Below the pieces are notes generated by a model. That model saw nothing but the letters and a program-made list of their open reading frames with translations, had not been told where the DNA came from and searched no databases. Shown one piece after another: positions 41,834 to 53,267 of a stretch of 64,000 bases of DNA (position 1 is the stretch's first letter; each line of letters starts with the position of its first letter). The position numbers and the translations under genes are program-made. Origin of the DNA: JAEZJZ01 sp050949055 (lineage in GTDB: Bacteria; Bacillota; UBA994; UBA5500); contig JBMNFA010000009.1 in NCBI GenBank assembly GCA_050949055.1, positions 310,001-374,000 of the forward strand, given 5' to 3'.

Positions 41834-43180
41834 ATGGCTGGGAAGTGTCAGCTGCAAGATATCTGGAAACAGACACTGGCAGAGATTGAACAGCAATTGA
41901 GCAGGCCGAGCTTTGAAACTTGGGTACTATCTGCAGAACCGGTTGCTCTGCAGCAGAACGTGCTAATTCTGCGGGCGGCAAACGTCTTCAACCGCGACTG
42001 GCTGCAAAACAATTATGGCGACTTGATCCTGGAATGCTTGAACAAGGTGGCCAAACGGCCCATGGAAGTGCGCTTTGTGTTGCCCCAGGAGGATCTTACG
42101 GCTTCCATAGAAGACATAGAACTGCAATCTGAAAAGGATGGGGAAGAGAATGGTGTTGCTTCCCTCAATCCAAAATACACTTTCAGTTCTTTTGTCATCG
42201 GCGAAAGTAACCGATTCGCCCATGCGGCCGCGCTGGCCGTAGCTGAGGCACCCGCCAGGGCATATAACCCCTTGTTCATTTACGGAGGCGTGGGTCTGGG
42301 AAAGACCCACTTAATGCACGCCATTGGACATTTTGCGGCACAGTATCACCCGCAGCTGAAAGTTGTCTACATTTCGTGCGAGAAGTTCACCAACGACTTC
42401 ATCAACTCCATCCAATATAAGCGCACTGAGGAGTTCAGAAACCGTTATCGCAATGTGGACATCTTGATGGTCGACGACATCCAGTTTCTCGCAGGCAAAG
42501 AGTCCACTCAAGAGGAATTTTTCCATACTTTCAATGCGTTGCATGAGGCCAGCAAGCAGATTATCCTCAGTAGCGATCGCCCTCCCAGGGAAATATCCAC
42601 ACTCGAAGACAGGCTGAGATCCCGCTTCGAATGGGGTTTGATCACCGATATCCAACAACCGGACTTGGAGACCAGGGCAGCAATATTGCGCAAGAAATCA
42701 GAATCCGAGAATTTGAAGGTTTCCAATGATGTGCTGCTCTACTTAGCCAACCGCATCAACAGCAACATCAGGGAGTTGGAGGGCGCATTGATCAGGATCA
42801 ACGCTTATGCCTCCTTTGCTGGTAGAACGATTACCACCGAGTTAGTAGATGAGGTGCTAAAGGATGTTCTGCCTGCCCCAAGAAACAAGCAAATCACCAT
42901 CGAAGATATTCAAGTCGCCGTCGCCCAACACTTCAGTTTGCGCACGGAAGACATGAAAGCCAAGAAGAGAACTAAAGCAATCGCTTTCCCTAGGCAAATA
43001 GCTATGTATCTATCGCGCAAACTGACGGAGCACTCGCTGCCTAAGATCGGCGATGAGTTTGGAGGCAGGGATCACACCACTGTGCTGCATGCGTGCGATA
43101 AAATAGAAAACGATATTTCCACAAACCCCCAATTAGCGGAGACAATTAAAGCCCTGACAGAAAACCTAAAACAGCATTGA
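41834..43180 (+). CDS. dnaA: Chromosomal replication initiator protein DnaA
   Basis: 448 residues. N-terminal domain (WKQTLAEIEQQLSRPSFETW), linker, AAA+ domain with NPLFIYGGVGLGKTHLMHAIG, DDIQFLAGK and SSDRPPREI, and the C-terminal DnaA-box-binding helix-turn-helix with GGRDHTTVLHACDKI. It melts oriC and loads the helicase. GGAGG precedes the ATG at 41834. Flanked on both sides by DnaA boxes. Confidence 0.98.
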   Translation: MAGKCQLQDIWKQTLAEIEQQLSRPSFETWVLSAEPVALQQNVLILRAANVFNRDWLQNNYGDLILECLNKVAKRPMEVRFVLPQEDLTASIEDIELQSEKDGEENGVASLNPKYTFSSFVIGESNRFAHAAALAVAEAPARAYNPLFIYGGVGLGKTHLMHAIGHFAAQYHPQLKVVYISCEKFTNDFINSIQYKRTEEFRNRYRNVDILMVDDIQFLAGKESTQEEFFHTFNALHEASKQIILSSDRPPREISTLEDRLRSRFEWGLITDIQQPDLETRAAILRKKSESENLKVSNDVLLYLANRINSNIRELEGALIRINAYASFAGRTITTELVDEVLKDVLPAPRNKQITIEDIQVAVAQHFSLRTEDMKAKKRTKAIAFPRQIAMYLSRKLTEHSLPKIGDEFGGRDHTTVLHACDKIENDISTNPQLAETIKALTENLKQH

Positions 43181-43437
43181 CAATAATTGTGGATACATTT
43201 GTGGATAAGCTAACCCCTTATCCACAAACAGTACCATTTCAGGCTTTCTTCAGCCCGGACTGTAAGTTCTGTGTATAGAAAAGACACTTCTTCCACAGCA
43301 GTTCAACAGGCAATTACACCGTGCACCCGGGCGATTGATCGACTTATCCACAAAACCACAACCTATATGACTACTACGACTAATTTTATTATCTTATGCT
43401 AATTGAGCAACCAATATGCCGGTTAGGGGGATAAGAA
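43181..43437. other. DnaA-box cluster between dnaA and dnaN (incC-type)
   Basis: Boxes at 43188-43196 (minus, one mismatch), 43200-43208 (minus), 43218-43226 (TTATCCACA) and 43344-43352 (TTATCCACA). 43200-43226 forms an inverted pair around a 9-base centre. AT-rich sequence lies at 43380-43400. As in B. subtilis, the second half of the origin would be here, with the unwinding site to the right. Confidence 0.8.
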
Positions 43438-44544
43438 TTGCTTATACAAGTAAATCGCGATTTGTTTCTCGACAGTATACAAATTGTGAACAGGGCAGTC
43501 TCCAATCGAACAATAGTTCCTTCATTGGCCGGAATCCTGTTGGAAGCATCCTCAGATAGAGTGCGCCTCACTGGAAACGATTTGGAAATTAGCATCACTA
43601 CTGAAATGTCTTGTCGGGTGTTTGAACCGGGCGAGGCGGTTGTGCCAGCGCGTTTGTTGACGGAGACTGTGCGCCGTAGCCCTGAAGGTAACATTACCTT
43701 GAGGGCTGTAGCAGAGAGGAACACCATACAGTTGATCAACGAACCCATGCAGATGGAGATTCTGACACTGGCAGTTGATGAGTTTCCAGAGACCGCGTCC
43801 TTCGACGCCGAACAGAGTTACATAATCTCGCAAGATATGGCAAAAAACATGATCAGGCAGGTTTATTTTGCTATATCACGGGAAGAACTGAGGCCTATCC
43901 TTACCGGCTCCCTCTGGTCCTTTGAGGGTAGCCAGTTGAAAATGAAGGCCTTGGACGGGTATCGCCTGGCCTGCCGCTGGGCTAGTCTGAGCCAGGCGGG
44001 CAATGATAGGGAAGTGGTCGTTCCGGGGAAGACTCTGCGCGAGTTGATGCGCCTGCTGTCTGACCAAGATAAGGAGCTGACAGTCTCCATCGGTCGCAAC
44101 TTCATCTCATTTGAGTTTGAGGGAGTGGTGCTAACCAGTCGTTTACTGGAGGGGAAGTTTCCAAATACTGATCAGTTCATGCCTAAGGCCTATCAGACGA
44201 GAGTAGTGGTCAATACAGAGCAGCTGATTTCATCAGTTGAACGGGCAGCTTTGGTCAGCAAAGAAGGTCAAGATGGGTCAGTGAAGCTGACTGTTGAAGG
44301 GGACAGGTTAGCGGTATCCGCCCAGTCGATGGATATAGGACGTCACTTTGAGCAGTTACCAGTTGAAAAATCCGGTGAAGATCTGCAGATCATGTTCAAT
44401 ATCAAGGCACTGGTGGAAATGTTGAGTAGCGCCGGGAGCGAAGAAGTGGCATTGGATTTTCATGGCAGCTTCGGACCTGGGGTGATGCGCCCTGTGGGGC
44501 AGGAAGAATTCACAGCCCTGTTGATGCCAGTCAGGCTGAGTTGA
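43438..44544 (+). CDS. dnaN: DNA polymerase III beta subunit (sliding clamp)
   Basis: 368 residues, three clamp domains. The start LLIQVNRDLFLDSIQIVNRAV and the C-terminal GPGVMRPV...ALLMPVRL, which forms the clamp edge, are conserved. TTG start at 43438 with a GGGGGA site just before. The clamp tethers polymerase and recruits repair and mismatch proteins. Confidence 0.97.
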   Translation: MLIQVNRDLFLDSIQIVNRAVSNRTIVPSLAGILLEASSDRVRLTGNDLEISITTEMSCRVFEPGEAVVPARLLTETVRRSPEGNITLRAVAERNTIQLINEPMQMEILTLAVDEFPETASFDAEQSYIISQDMAKNMIRQVYFAISREELRPILTGSLWSFEGSQLKMKALDGYRLACRWASLSQAGNDREVVVPGKTLRELMRLLSDQDKELTVSIGRNFISFEFEGVVLTSRLLEGKFPNTDQFMPKAYQTRVVVNTEQLISSVERAALVSKEGQDGSVKLTVEGDRLAVSAQSMDIGRHFEQLPVEKSGEDLQIMFNIKALVEMLSSAGSEEVALDFHGSFGPGVMRPVGQEEFTALLMPVRLS

Positions 44545-44649
44545 TAAGGCTTCGAGTCTCGAACAGAATTAATACACTCCAATTAACCCAAATCCAAATG
44601 GACTAAGACTTGACCTGTATGCTAGGGTTCGGCGTAGAACAAAGAGGAG

Positions 44650-44865
44650 GTGTCTCTTCTGCAATCTGTGAAGATATCAGGCGAGTATATTACGCTGGCA
44701 CAGATGCTAAAGAAGATAGATCTGATATCCTCAGGTGGACAAGCCAAAGACTTCTTGCTGACACAGAAGGTTGAGGTCAACGGCGTGAAAGAGGAGAGAA
44801 GGGGTAGGAAGTTGTACAGGGGAGATCTTCTGACAGTCGGTGGTCAGTCGTACCAACTGGTGTAA
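44650..44865 (+). CDS. yaaA: S4 domain protein YaaA
   Basis: 71 residues with an S4 RNA-binding fold (ITLAQMLKKIDLISSGGQAKDFLLTQ...VNGVKEERRGRKLYRGD). YaaA is a conserved companion of dnaN and recF; a ribosome-assembly role has been proposed. The GTG at 44650 overlaps the AGAGGAGG site, so initiation might be at the CTG at 44659, which has ideal spacing. No better start is available. Confidence 0.88.
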   Translation: MSLLQSVKISGEYITLAQMLKKIDLISSGGQAKDFLLTQKVEVNGVKEERRGRKLYRGDLLTVGGQSYQLV

Positions 44866-44870
44866 CCAGG

Positions 44871-46010
44871 ATGCGAATAGAGAGGTTAGTGATTCAGGAT
44901 TGGCGCAATTATCGCCGATGTGACCTGAGCTTGCATAGCGGCCTCAACATTCTCATCGGTAAGAATGCTCAAGGAAAGACCAATTTGCTGGAGAGCATTC
45001 ATTTTCTATCTACCGGAAGATCCCATCGAACCAGCAGTCAGTCTGATTTGATTAGGTGGGAGGCACCCGGGTTTTTTTTGCATGCGACGGTGCAGAAACG
45101 GCATGTCAACGTCAGCATTGATTTCAGTCTAGCCAGAGATAACCAGAGAAGGCTAAAGATAAACGGTGTGATCGAGCATAGGCTGAGCTGCTTGCTGGGC
45201 GTGATCAACTCGGTGATTTTTGATCCCGATGATCTACAGCTGCTCAAAGGGGCCCCCGCGCTGCGCAGACGCTTTCTGGACGTTGAGATTTCTCAAGTCA
45301 GCCAACGTTATCTCTACGCCTTGCAGCAATATAGTCGGGTGCTCAAGCAGCGCAACCAAGCCCTTAAGAATCTGGTTACCCACTCGGAAAGGGAAACAGT
45401 GGATGTCTGGGATGAGCAACTGGTCAACTATGGTTCCCGTTTGATAGCGATGCGGCAGCAGGCACTGTTCACTTTGCAGGCACATGCAAAAAAGAACCTG
45501 AAGGATATATCACAAGGTAGGGAAGATTTGGAACTATCCTACCGACCGTTCGGAAGGAAATTGACGTTATCATTCCAAGAAGATACAATTAGACATCAGT
45601 TCTGGGAAATACTACAGAGAGAGAAGCCAAGGGAGTATCTACGCAGGCAGTCCTTGGTGGGGCCCCATCGAGATGACTTTGTCTGCTTGGTCAACGGTGT
45701 GGATATTCGCAGTTTTGGTTCCCAGGGCCAACAGCGCTCGTCTGTTCTGGCTCTTAAGCTGGCAGAATTAGAGTATATGCGCGAAATGACCGGAGACTAT
45801 CCGGTCTTGCTCTTGGATGATGTGTTGTCGGAATTGGATGAAAGCCGTAGACAAGAGCTACTTTCGCGAGTAGACAGAGGGGTGCAGACCTTGATCACCG
45901 GGACAGAAGCCAACTTGTTTTCAGGCTTGCAGGATAAATCTGCCCTAATCGGCGAAATAGAAGATGGATGCCTGTCAATAGTCAGCTCCAATTGCACGCG
46001 GGAGGTATAG
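44871..46010 (+). CDS. recF: DNA replication and repair protein RecF
   Basis: 379 residues. Walker A LIGKNAQGKTNLLESI (about 29-44), SFGSQGQQRSSVLALKLAE signature and LLLDDVLSELDE Walker B. It is an SMC-like ATPase that loads RecA at gaps. It follows yaaA after 5 bases with only a weak ribosome binding site, so it probably depends on coupling. Confidence 0.96.
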   Translation: MRIERLVIQDWRNYRRCDLSLHSGLNILIGKNAQGKTNLLESIHFLSTGRSHRTSSQSDLIRWEAPGFFLHATVQKRHVNVSIDFSLARDNQRRLKINGVIEHRLSCLLGVINSVIFDPDDLQLLKGAPALRRRFLDVEISQVSQRYLYALQQYSRVLKQRNQALKNLVTHSERETVDVWDEQLVNYGSRLIAMRQQALFTLQAHAKKNLKDISQGREDLELSYRPFGRKLTLSFQEDTIRHQFWEILQREKPREYLRRQSLVGPHRDDFVCLVNGVDIRSFGSQGQQRSSVLALKLAELEYMREMTGDYPVLLLDDVLSELDESRRQELLSRVDRGVQTLITGTEANLFSGLQDKSALIGEIEDGCLSIVSSNCTREV

Positions 46011-46012
46011 AT

Positions 46013-46261
46013 ATGTTTCTGCATTTGGGTGGAGATGTGATTGTCCCCATCAGAGATGTCGTGGGCATTTTTGATCTTTCTGCTGGAGCTGCGTCCATAA
46101 ATAGCGAGTTCTTGGCCACGGCGGGAGAAGAAGGTTTTGTCTTGGACCTAATTCCTGGAGAGAAGAAATCGTTCGTCTTGGTCAACGAACAAGTATATCT
46201 GTCTCCCATCGCTTCTAGCACTTTACGCAAGCGTTGGGAAGAAGGAAACAGCAGCCTGTAA
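46013..46261 (+). CDS. remB: Extracellular matrix regulator RemB (DUF370)
   Basis: 82 residues. MFLHLGGDVIVPIRDVVGIFDL is the RemB/YaaB signature. In Bacillus it is a small DNA-associated regulator near gyrB. ATG at 46013 with GGGAGG 7 bases upstream; it starts 2 bases after recF. Confidence 0.85.
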   Translation: MFLHLGGDVIVPIRDVVGIFDLSAGAASINSEFLATAGEEGFVLDLIPGEKKSFVLVNEQVYLSPIASSTLRKRWEEGNSSL

Positions 46262-46336
46262 CCGATATGGAAAGCTAACCGAGACTAATTCAGAATCACA
46301 TGTTTTGCTGTGCTGCATTGAAGAGGGGGATTCTCA

Positions 46337-48238
46337 TTGAGCGACGTTCAAAGAAACTATGATGCCTCCCAGATTCAGGTCCTGGAGGGATTGGAAGCTG
46401 TCCGCAAACGCCCGGGAATGTATATCGGAGATACAGGGCTAAAAGGTCTCCACCATCTGGTGTATGAAATTGTTGATAATAGCATCGATGAAGCGTTAGC
46501 TGGCTACTGTGACAAGATCACGGTGACTATTCATCCTGACCAGAGCGTCAGTATTGAAGACAACGGGCGCGGCATACCTGTGGGAATCCAGAAGCAGGTG
46601 GGCAAGAGCGCTCTGGAAGTAGTGCACACCACTCTCCATGCTGGAGGAAAGTTCGGAGGCGGGGGATATAAGGTTTCTGGTGGTCTGCACGGAGTGGGCG
46701 CATCGGTAGTCAATGCCCTCTCAGCTTGGATGATTGTAACTGTTCGTACCGATGGCGGCGTCTATCGGCAAGAGTACAAACAAGGCCTTCCCGTGACCGA
46801 AGTAGTGAAGATTGGGACCACAAAAGCGCATGGTACAACTACCCATTTTCTTGCTGACCCAACGGTGTTCGAAACCAACAGTGTAGACAGTGAGATCTTG
46901 AGCAATCGCCTGCGGGAGATGGCTTTCCTCAATCGAGACATCAAAATTGAACTGAATGACCTACGTAGTGAAGAACAACATGTCTTTCACTATAAAGGCG
47001 GCATCGAGTCGTTTGTTAAGTGGATCAATCGTAACAAAGATACCGTCCATAGCAAGCCCATTTATGTTAGTGGAGAGCGGGACGGCACCACCGTTGAAGC
47101 TGCTTTGCAGTGGAACACCGGTTATAGCGAGAATTTGATCTCCTTCGCCAACAATATTCGCACTACAGAAGGCGGTACCCACGAATCTGGTTTCAAGTCT
47201 GCTCTCACCAGAACGGTGAACGACTATGCCAAGCAAAATGGCTTGTTTAAAAACCAGGATAGCAACTTCTCTGGAGAGGACATTCGTGAAGGATTGACGG
47301 CTATTGTCAGCGTCAAGCTACTCAACCCTCAGTTTGAAGGTCAAACCAAAACCAAGTTGGGCAATACCGAGGTCAGAGGGCTGACCGAGTCAATAATCGC
47401 TGATCAGCTATCTGTCTTTCTTAATGAAAACCCCAGCATCGCCAAGAAGGTGGTTGAGAAGGCCACCACTGCTGCCCAAGCCAGAGAAGCGGCGCGTCGA
47501 GCCCGTGAGCTGACTCGCCGCAAGAGCGCCTTAGAGGTTAGCCCTCTGCCAGGAAAGCTATCGGATTGCACTATCACAGATCCAGCCCTGTGCGAGTTGT
47601 ATTTAGTGGAGGGAGATTCGGCAGCCGGTTCTGCTAAACAAGGGCGCAGCAGGCAGTATCAAGCTATCCTGCCTATTGGTGGTAAGATCCTGAACGTGGA
47701 AAAAGCTCGCCTGGACAAGGTATTGGCTCACGAAGAAATCCGTACCATCATCACCGCCATGGGAACAGGAATTGGCGAGGATTTTAACCTCAACAAAGCT
47801 CGCTATCACAAAGTGATTATCATGGCTGACGCTGATATTGACGGTTCGCATATCCGGACCCTATTGCTCACTTTCTTTTACCGCTATATGCAACCATTGA
47901 TCAAGGTAGGTTACCTATACATCGCACAGCCTCCGCTGTATTTGGTGAAGAAAGGTAAGGTGGAAAGATACGCATACGATGACAATCAATTGGAGGCGGC
48001 CTTAGCCGAAGTAGGGAGAGGGGCCACCATTCAGCGTTACAAAGGTTTGGGAGAGATGAACCCAGAGCAGCTATGGGAAACCACCATGAATCCAGAAAAC
48101 CGCATCTTACTGAAAGTGAACATGGAAGATGCGGCTGCAGCTGAGGAGATATTCACCATTCTGATGGGTGAAAGGGTGGAGCCACGCAAGGAATTTATCG
48201 AAAGACATGCCAAGTATGTGAAGAATCTAGATGTGTAG
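46337..48238 (+). CDS. gyrB: DNA gyrase subunit B
   Basis: 633 residues. GHKL ATPase motifs (EIVDNSIDEALAG, DNGRGIPVG, GGLHGVGASVVNALS), TOPRIM domain (LVEGDSAAGSAKQGR, IMADADIDGSHI) and the C-terminal QRYKGLGEMN...LWETTMNPE. TTG start at 46337 with AGGGGG upstream. It forms the gyrase tetramer with GyrA. Confidence 0.97.
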   Translation: MSDVQRNYDASQIQVLEGLEAVRKRPGMYIGDTGLKGLHHLVYEIVDNSIDEALAGYCDKITVTIHPDQSVSIEDNGRGIPVGIQKQVGKSALEVVHTTLHAGGKFGGGGYKVSGGLHGVGASVVNALSAWMIVTVRTDGGVYRQEYKQGLPVTEVVKIGTTKAHGTTTHFLADPTVFETNSVDSEILSNRLREMAFLNRDIKIELNDLRSEEQHVFHYKGGIESFVKWINRNKDTVHSKPIYVSGERDGTTVEAALQWNTGYSENLISFANNIRTTEGGTHESGFKSALTRTVNDYAKQNGLFKNQDSNFSGEDIREGLTAIVSVKLLNPQFEGQTKTKLGNTEVRGLTESIIADQLSVFLNENPSIAKKVVEKATTAAQAREAARRARELTRRKSALEVSPLPGKLSDCTITDPALCELYLVEGDSAAGSAKQGRSRQYQAILPIGGKILNVEKARLDKVLAHEEIRTIITAMGTGIGEDFNLNKARYHKVIIMADADIDGSHIRTLLLTFFYRYMQPLIKVGYLYIAQPPLYLVKKGKVERYAYDDNQLEAALAEVGRGATIQRYKGLGEMNPEQLWETTMNPENRILLKVNMEDAAAAEEIFTILMGERVEPRKEFIERHAKYVKNLDV

Positions 48239-48278
48239 GCTTGGTTAAGGAAGCGCAGAAAAGACGAGGTGAGTTGGT

Positions 48279-50711
48279 ATGGAGTTTAATCATGGCAAAA
48301 TAATGCCAGTGGACATAGAAGATGAAATGAAAAAGTCGTACATCACCTACGCAATGACGGTGATTGTAGGCAGAGCCTTGCCAGATGTCCGGGATGGGTT
48401 GAAGCCCGTCCACAGGCGCATTCTCTACGCCATGGGTGACTTGGGCTTCACACATGATAAGCCGTACAAGAAGTCAGCCCGTATTGTGGGTGAAGTGCTG
48501 GGTAAGTTTCACCCCCACGGTGACACCGCAGTCTATGACACCATCGTGCGCATGGTCCAGGATTTTTCCAGCCGTTACCCGCTGATAGATGGACATGGAA
48601 ACTTCGGTTCGATCGATGGAGATTCGCCTGCGGCCATGCGTTATACCGAGGCTCGGCTAGCCCCGTTGGCTATGGAAATGCTGGCCGATATCGACAAGAA
48701 GACGGTGGACTTTGGCCCCAACTTCGATGAGACCATAGAAGAGCCGATGGTCTTGCCCTCCCGGTTCCCAAATCTGTTGGTCAACGGTTCCTCTGGTATT
48801 GCCGTAGGAATGGCCACCAATATCCCGCCCCATAACTTAGGGGAAGTAATTGACGGGGTGAACATGCTCATTGATCACCCTGAGGCGACGGTTGAGCAGT
48901 TGATGCAGACCATCAATGGTCCAGATTTCCCCACCGGTGCGTTTATCATGGGACGCGAGGGTATCCAGTCGGCTTATACAAAGGGTCGTGGTTCAATAAA
49001 GATCCGCGCTCGCGCCCGCATCGAGAAGATGAATAATGGTAAGCATCGCATCGTGGTCAGTGAGCTGCCCTATCAGGTGAACAAGGCCCGATTGATCGAG
49101 AAGATAGCTGAACTGGCTGTTAAGGATAAGAAGATAGAGGGCATATCTGATCTCCGAGACGAGAGTGATCGGGATGAATCAGTGCGCATCGTCATCGAGC
49201 TGAAGCGAGATGCCAATCCCAATGTTGTTCTAAACCAGCTGTACAAGCACAGCCAATTGGAGCTTACCTTTGGCGCTATCATGTTGGCACTGGTCAACGG
49301 CGAGCCCAAGATCCTCAATTTGAAGCAGATGCTCCATTATTATCTCGAGCATCAAAAGGACGTTGTTACCCGTAGAACCCAGTTCGAGCTGGAAAAGGCG
49401 GAGGCTCGTGCGCATATCTTAGAGGGTCTACGCATCGCCTTGGATCATATAGACGAAGTAATAGCTTTGATCCGCAGCTCCCGCACAACTGAGATAGCCA
49501 GGCAAGGACTGATGTCTAATTTTGGGCTGAGCGAAAAACAAGCCCAGGCTATTCTTGAGATGAGGTTGCAGCGTCTAACCGGTCTGGAAAGGGAGAAGAT
49601 CGAAGAGGAGTATCAGGAACTGCTGTCCCTAATCGCTTACTTAAAGGGCGTTCTAGGAGACGAAAGGATATTGATGGGAATAATTAGGGACGAACTGAAT
49701 GCAATCAAGAAGAAGTATGCTGACCCCAGGCGCACCGAAATCATGGCAGCCGTTGGGGATATCGAAGAAGAGGATTTGATCGCGGAAGAGGATATGGTAA
49801 TCACCCTTACGCGCCAGGGCTATATCAAGCGCCTGCCAGTGGATACCTACCGCAGTCAAAGACGAGGTGGCCGGGGTATCACGGCTATGGGAACTAAAGA
49901 AGAGGATTTCGTTGAACAACTGTTCATCACCACCACCCATCATCACATTCTCTTCTTGACCAATATGGGTTTGGTATATCGGATGAAGGTGTACGAGATA
50001 CCCGAGGCCAGCCGGCAGTCCAAAGGAACGCCAATCATCAATTTGATACCGCTACAACCGAGTGAAGGCATCAGCGCTGTCATCCCGGTGAAGGAGTTTG
50101 ATGATCAACGTTGTCTGCTGTTTGCTACTCAGGCAGGTATGGTGAAAAAGACTGTCCTTTCGGAATACAACTCGGTGAAGAGCAACGGCCTAATCGGCAT
50201 CTCCTTGCAGGAAAACGACCAACTGGTCGGTGTTAAGTTGGTCGGACCAGAGGACGAGGTCCTGCTTAGCACTCAGAACGGCATAGCTATCCGGTTCCCT
50301 GTATCCGATGTGAGGTCCATGGGCAGGACTGCCCGTGGCGTAAAAGGTATCACCCTCGGCAATGACCATGTGATTGACATGGACGTGGTGCAAGAAAAGG
50401 CAGATTTGCTGATCGTCACTGAGCTTGGTTACGGAAAGCGGACACCGATCAACGAGTATCGTCCTCAGCACCGGGGTGGCAAGGGGATTCAAGCGATCCG
50501 ACCGTCCAGACGCAATGGTAAGGTCGTGGGTATCAAAATGGTGCATGAGGAAGATGATGTAATGATCATCACTGCAGAAGGGATCATCATTCGCATGCAG
50601 GTGAAAGACATCTCCAGCATGGGCAGAGCTACTCAAGGTGTCACACTGATTAGGCTCGAGGAGAATGACAGTGTGGTAGCGCTAGCCCGAGTAGCGGTAG
50701 GAGAAGAATAA
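48279..50711 (+). CDS. gyrA: DNA gyrase subunit A
   Basis: 810 residues. The winged-helix and tower core starts with YAMTVIVGRALPDVRDGLKPVHRR. The quinolone region GDTAVYDTIVRM has Thr at position 83 (E. coli numbering matches exactly) and Asp87. The six-bladed C-terminal beta-propeller contains the QRRGGRGI GyrA box, marking it as gyrase rather than topoisomerase IV. It starts 40 bases after gyrB and ends at a strong terminator. Confidence 0.97.
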   Translation: MEFNHGKIMPVDIEDEMKKSYITYAMTVIVGRALPDVRDGLKPVHRRILYAMGDLGFTHDKPYKKSARIVGEVLGKFHPHGDTAVYDTIVRMVQDFSSRYPLIDGHGNFGSIDGDSPAAMRYTEARLAPLAMEMLADIDKKTVDFGPNFDETIEEPMVLPSRFPNLLVNGSSGIAVGMATNIPPHNLGEVIDGVNMLIDHPEATVEQLMQTINGPDFPTGAFIMGREGIQSAYTKGRGSIKIRARARIEKMNNGKHRIVVSELPYQVNKARLIEKIAELAVKDKKIEGISDLRDESDRDESVRIVIELKRDANPNVVLNQLYKHSQLELTFGAIMLALVNGEPKILNLKQMLHYYLEHQKDVVTRRTQFELEKAEARAHILEGLRIALDHIDEVIALIRSSRTTEIARQGLMSNFGLSEKQAQAILEMRLQRLTGLEREKIEEEYQELLSLIAYLKGVLGDERILMGIIRDELNAIKKKYADPRRTEIMAAVGDIEEEDLIAEEDMVITLTRQGYIKRLPVDTYRSQRRGGRGITAMGTKEEDFVEQLFITTTHHHILFLTNMGLVYRMKVYEIPEASRQSKGTPIINLIPLQPSEGISAVIPVKEFDDQRCLLFATQAGMVKKTVLSEYNSVKSNGLIGISLQENDQLVGVKLVGPEDEVLLSTQNGIAIRFPVSDVRSMGRTARGVKGITLGNDHVIDMDVVQEKADLLIVTELGYGKRTPINEYRPQHRGGKGIQAIRPSRRNGKVVGIKMVHEEDDVMIITAEGIIIRMQVKDISSMGRATQGVTLIRLEENDSVVALARVAVGEE

Positions 50712-50727
50712 CGCGACTATTCATCCA

Positions 50728-50758
50728 CCAGGCGACCTGTGCTAGGTCGCCTGGTTTT
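50728..50758 (+). terminator. Terminator of gyrA
   Basis: 11-bp stem CCAGGCGACCT / AGGTCGCCTGG, five-base loop, then TTTT. Confidence 0.88.
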
Positions 50759-50794
50759 GATGTCAGCCGAACAATATGAGGAAACTAATGCTAA

Positions 50795-50823
50795 TTGACA
50801 TAATAGATATATTGCTGTAAAAT
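50795..50823 (+). promoter_or_regulatory. rRNA operon promoter P1
   Basis: TTGACA (50795-50800) and TAAAAT (50818-50823), spacer 17 bases, with an AT-rich upstream flank. Confidence 0.8.
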
Positions 50824-50891
50824 ATCCATTACCGCGTTGGCTGCACAACAATGCGGCTTTTTCAAGCGTCGACAGAACAGATGTCGGTTTA

Positions 50892-50920
50892 TTGACAAGC
50901 GGTGTCGAACATGTTAAGCT
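50892..50920 (+). promoter_or_regulatory. rRNA operon promoter P2
   Basis: TTGACA (50892-50897) and TAAGCT (50915-50920), spacer 17 bases, 97 bases downstream of P1. Confidence 0.75.
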
Positions 50921-51160
50921 ATTGAAGCTGTCATTTTGATAGCTCAGACCGAGCAGCGAGAGCTTGGTCAAAACGACGGGGAGATACTTCAAGCTTTCCT
51001 AGAACCTTGAAAACTGAACAATGATGGAACCAGATGAAAATCTGGGTTCAGTCGGCGACGGAAGTCGTCGACGAGATACCCGTTTTTTCCTTGGGAGCGA
51101 AGCTCCAAAAGGGAAACAGATTAAGTAATTTCGAGAGCCACAGGCTCGTTCGATACAAGT

Positions 51161-53010
<1,850 letters not shown>

Positions 53011-53089
53011 GGGCCTATAGCTCAGTCCTGGTTAGAGCGCGCGCCTGATAAGCGCGAGGTCAGTGGTTCGAGTCCACTTAGGCCCACCA
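53011..53089 (+). tRNA. tRNA-Ile (GAT)
   Basis: 79 bases including an encoded CCA. Cloverleaf with acceptor GGGCCTA/TAGGCCC, anticodon loop CTGATAA (GAT) and TTCGAGT T-loop. Usual partner of tRNA-Ala in the 16S-23S spacer. Confidence 0.97.
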
Positions 53090-53191
53090 TATTGCTTCGT
53101 CGCTTCGCGACAAAGCGAAGTGAGAAGTGGGAAGTTAGAAGTGAGACGAGGTCGCTCACCTCTCACATCCAACATCTCACCACTCAACTGT

Positions 53192-53267
53192 GGGGGTGTA
53201 GCTCAGCTGGGAGAGCACCTGCCTTGCAAGCAGGGGGTCAGCGGTTCGAACCCGCTCATCTCCACCA
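53192..53267 (+). tRNA. tRNA-Ala (TGC)
   Basis: 76 bases including CCA. Acceptor GGGGGTG pairs with CATCTCC using two G-U pairs. Anticodon TGC in the CTTGCAA loop; T-loop TTCGAAC. Confidence 0.97.

Larger units (their letters stand above)
50712..51160. other. gyrA-rrn intergenic region: terminator, rRNA promoters and 16S leader
   Basis: After the gyrA terminator come two tandem promoters (P1, P2) and a ~220-base leader. The leader includes AGAACCTTGAAAACTGAACA (51000-51019), common ahead of clostridial 16S genes, and short hairpins that should form the 16S processing stem. No gene is seen. Confidence 0.65.
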
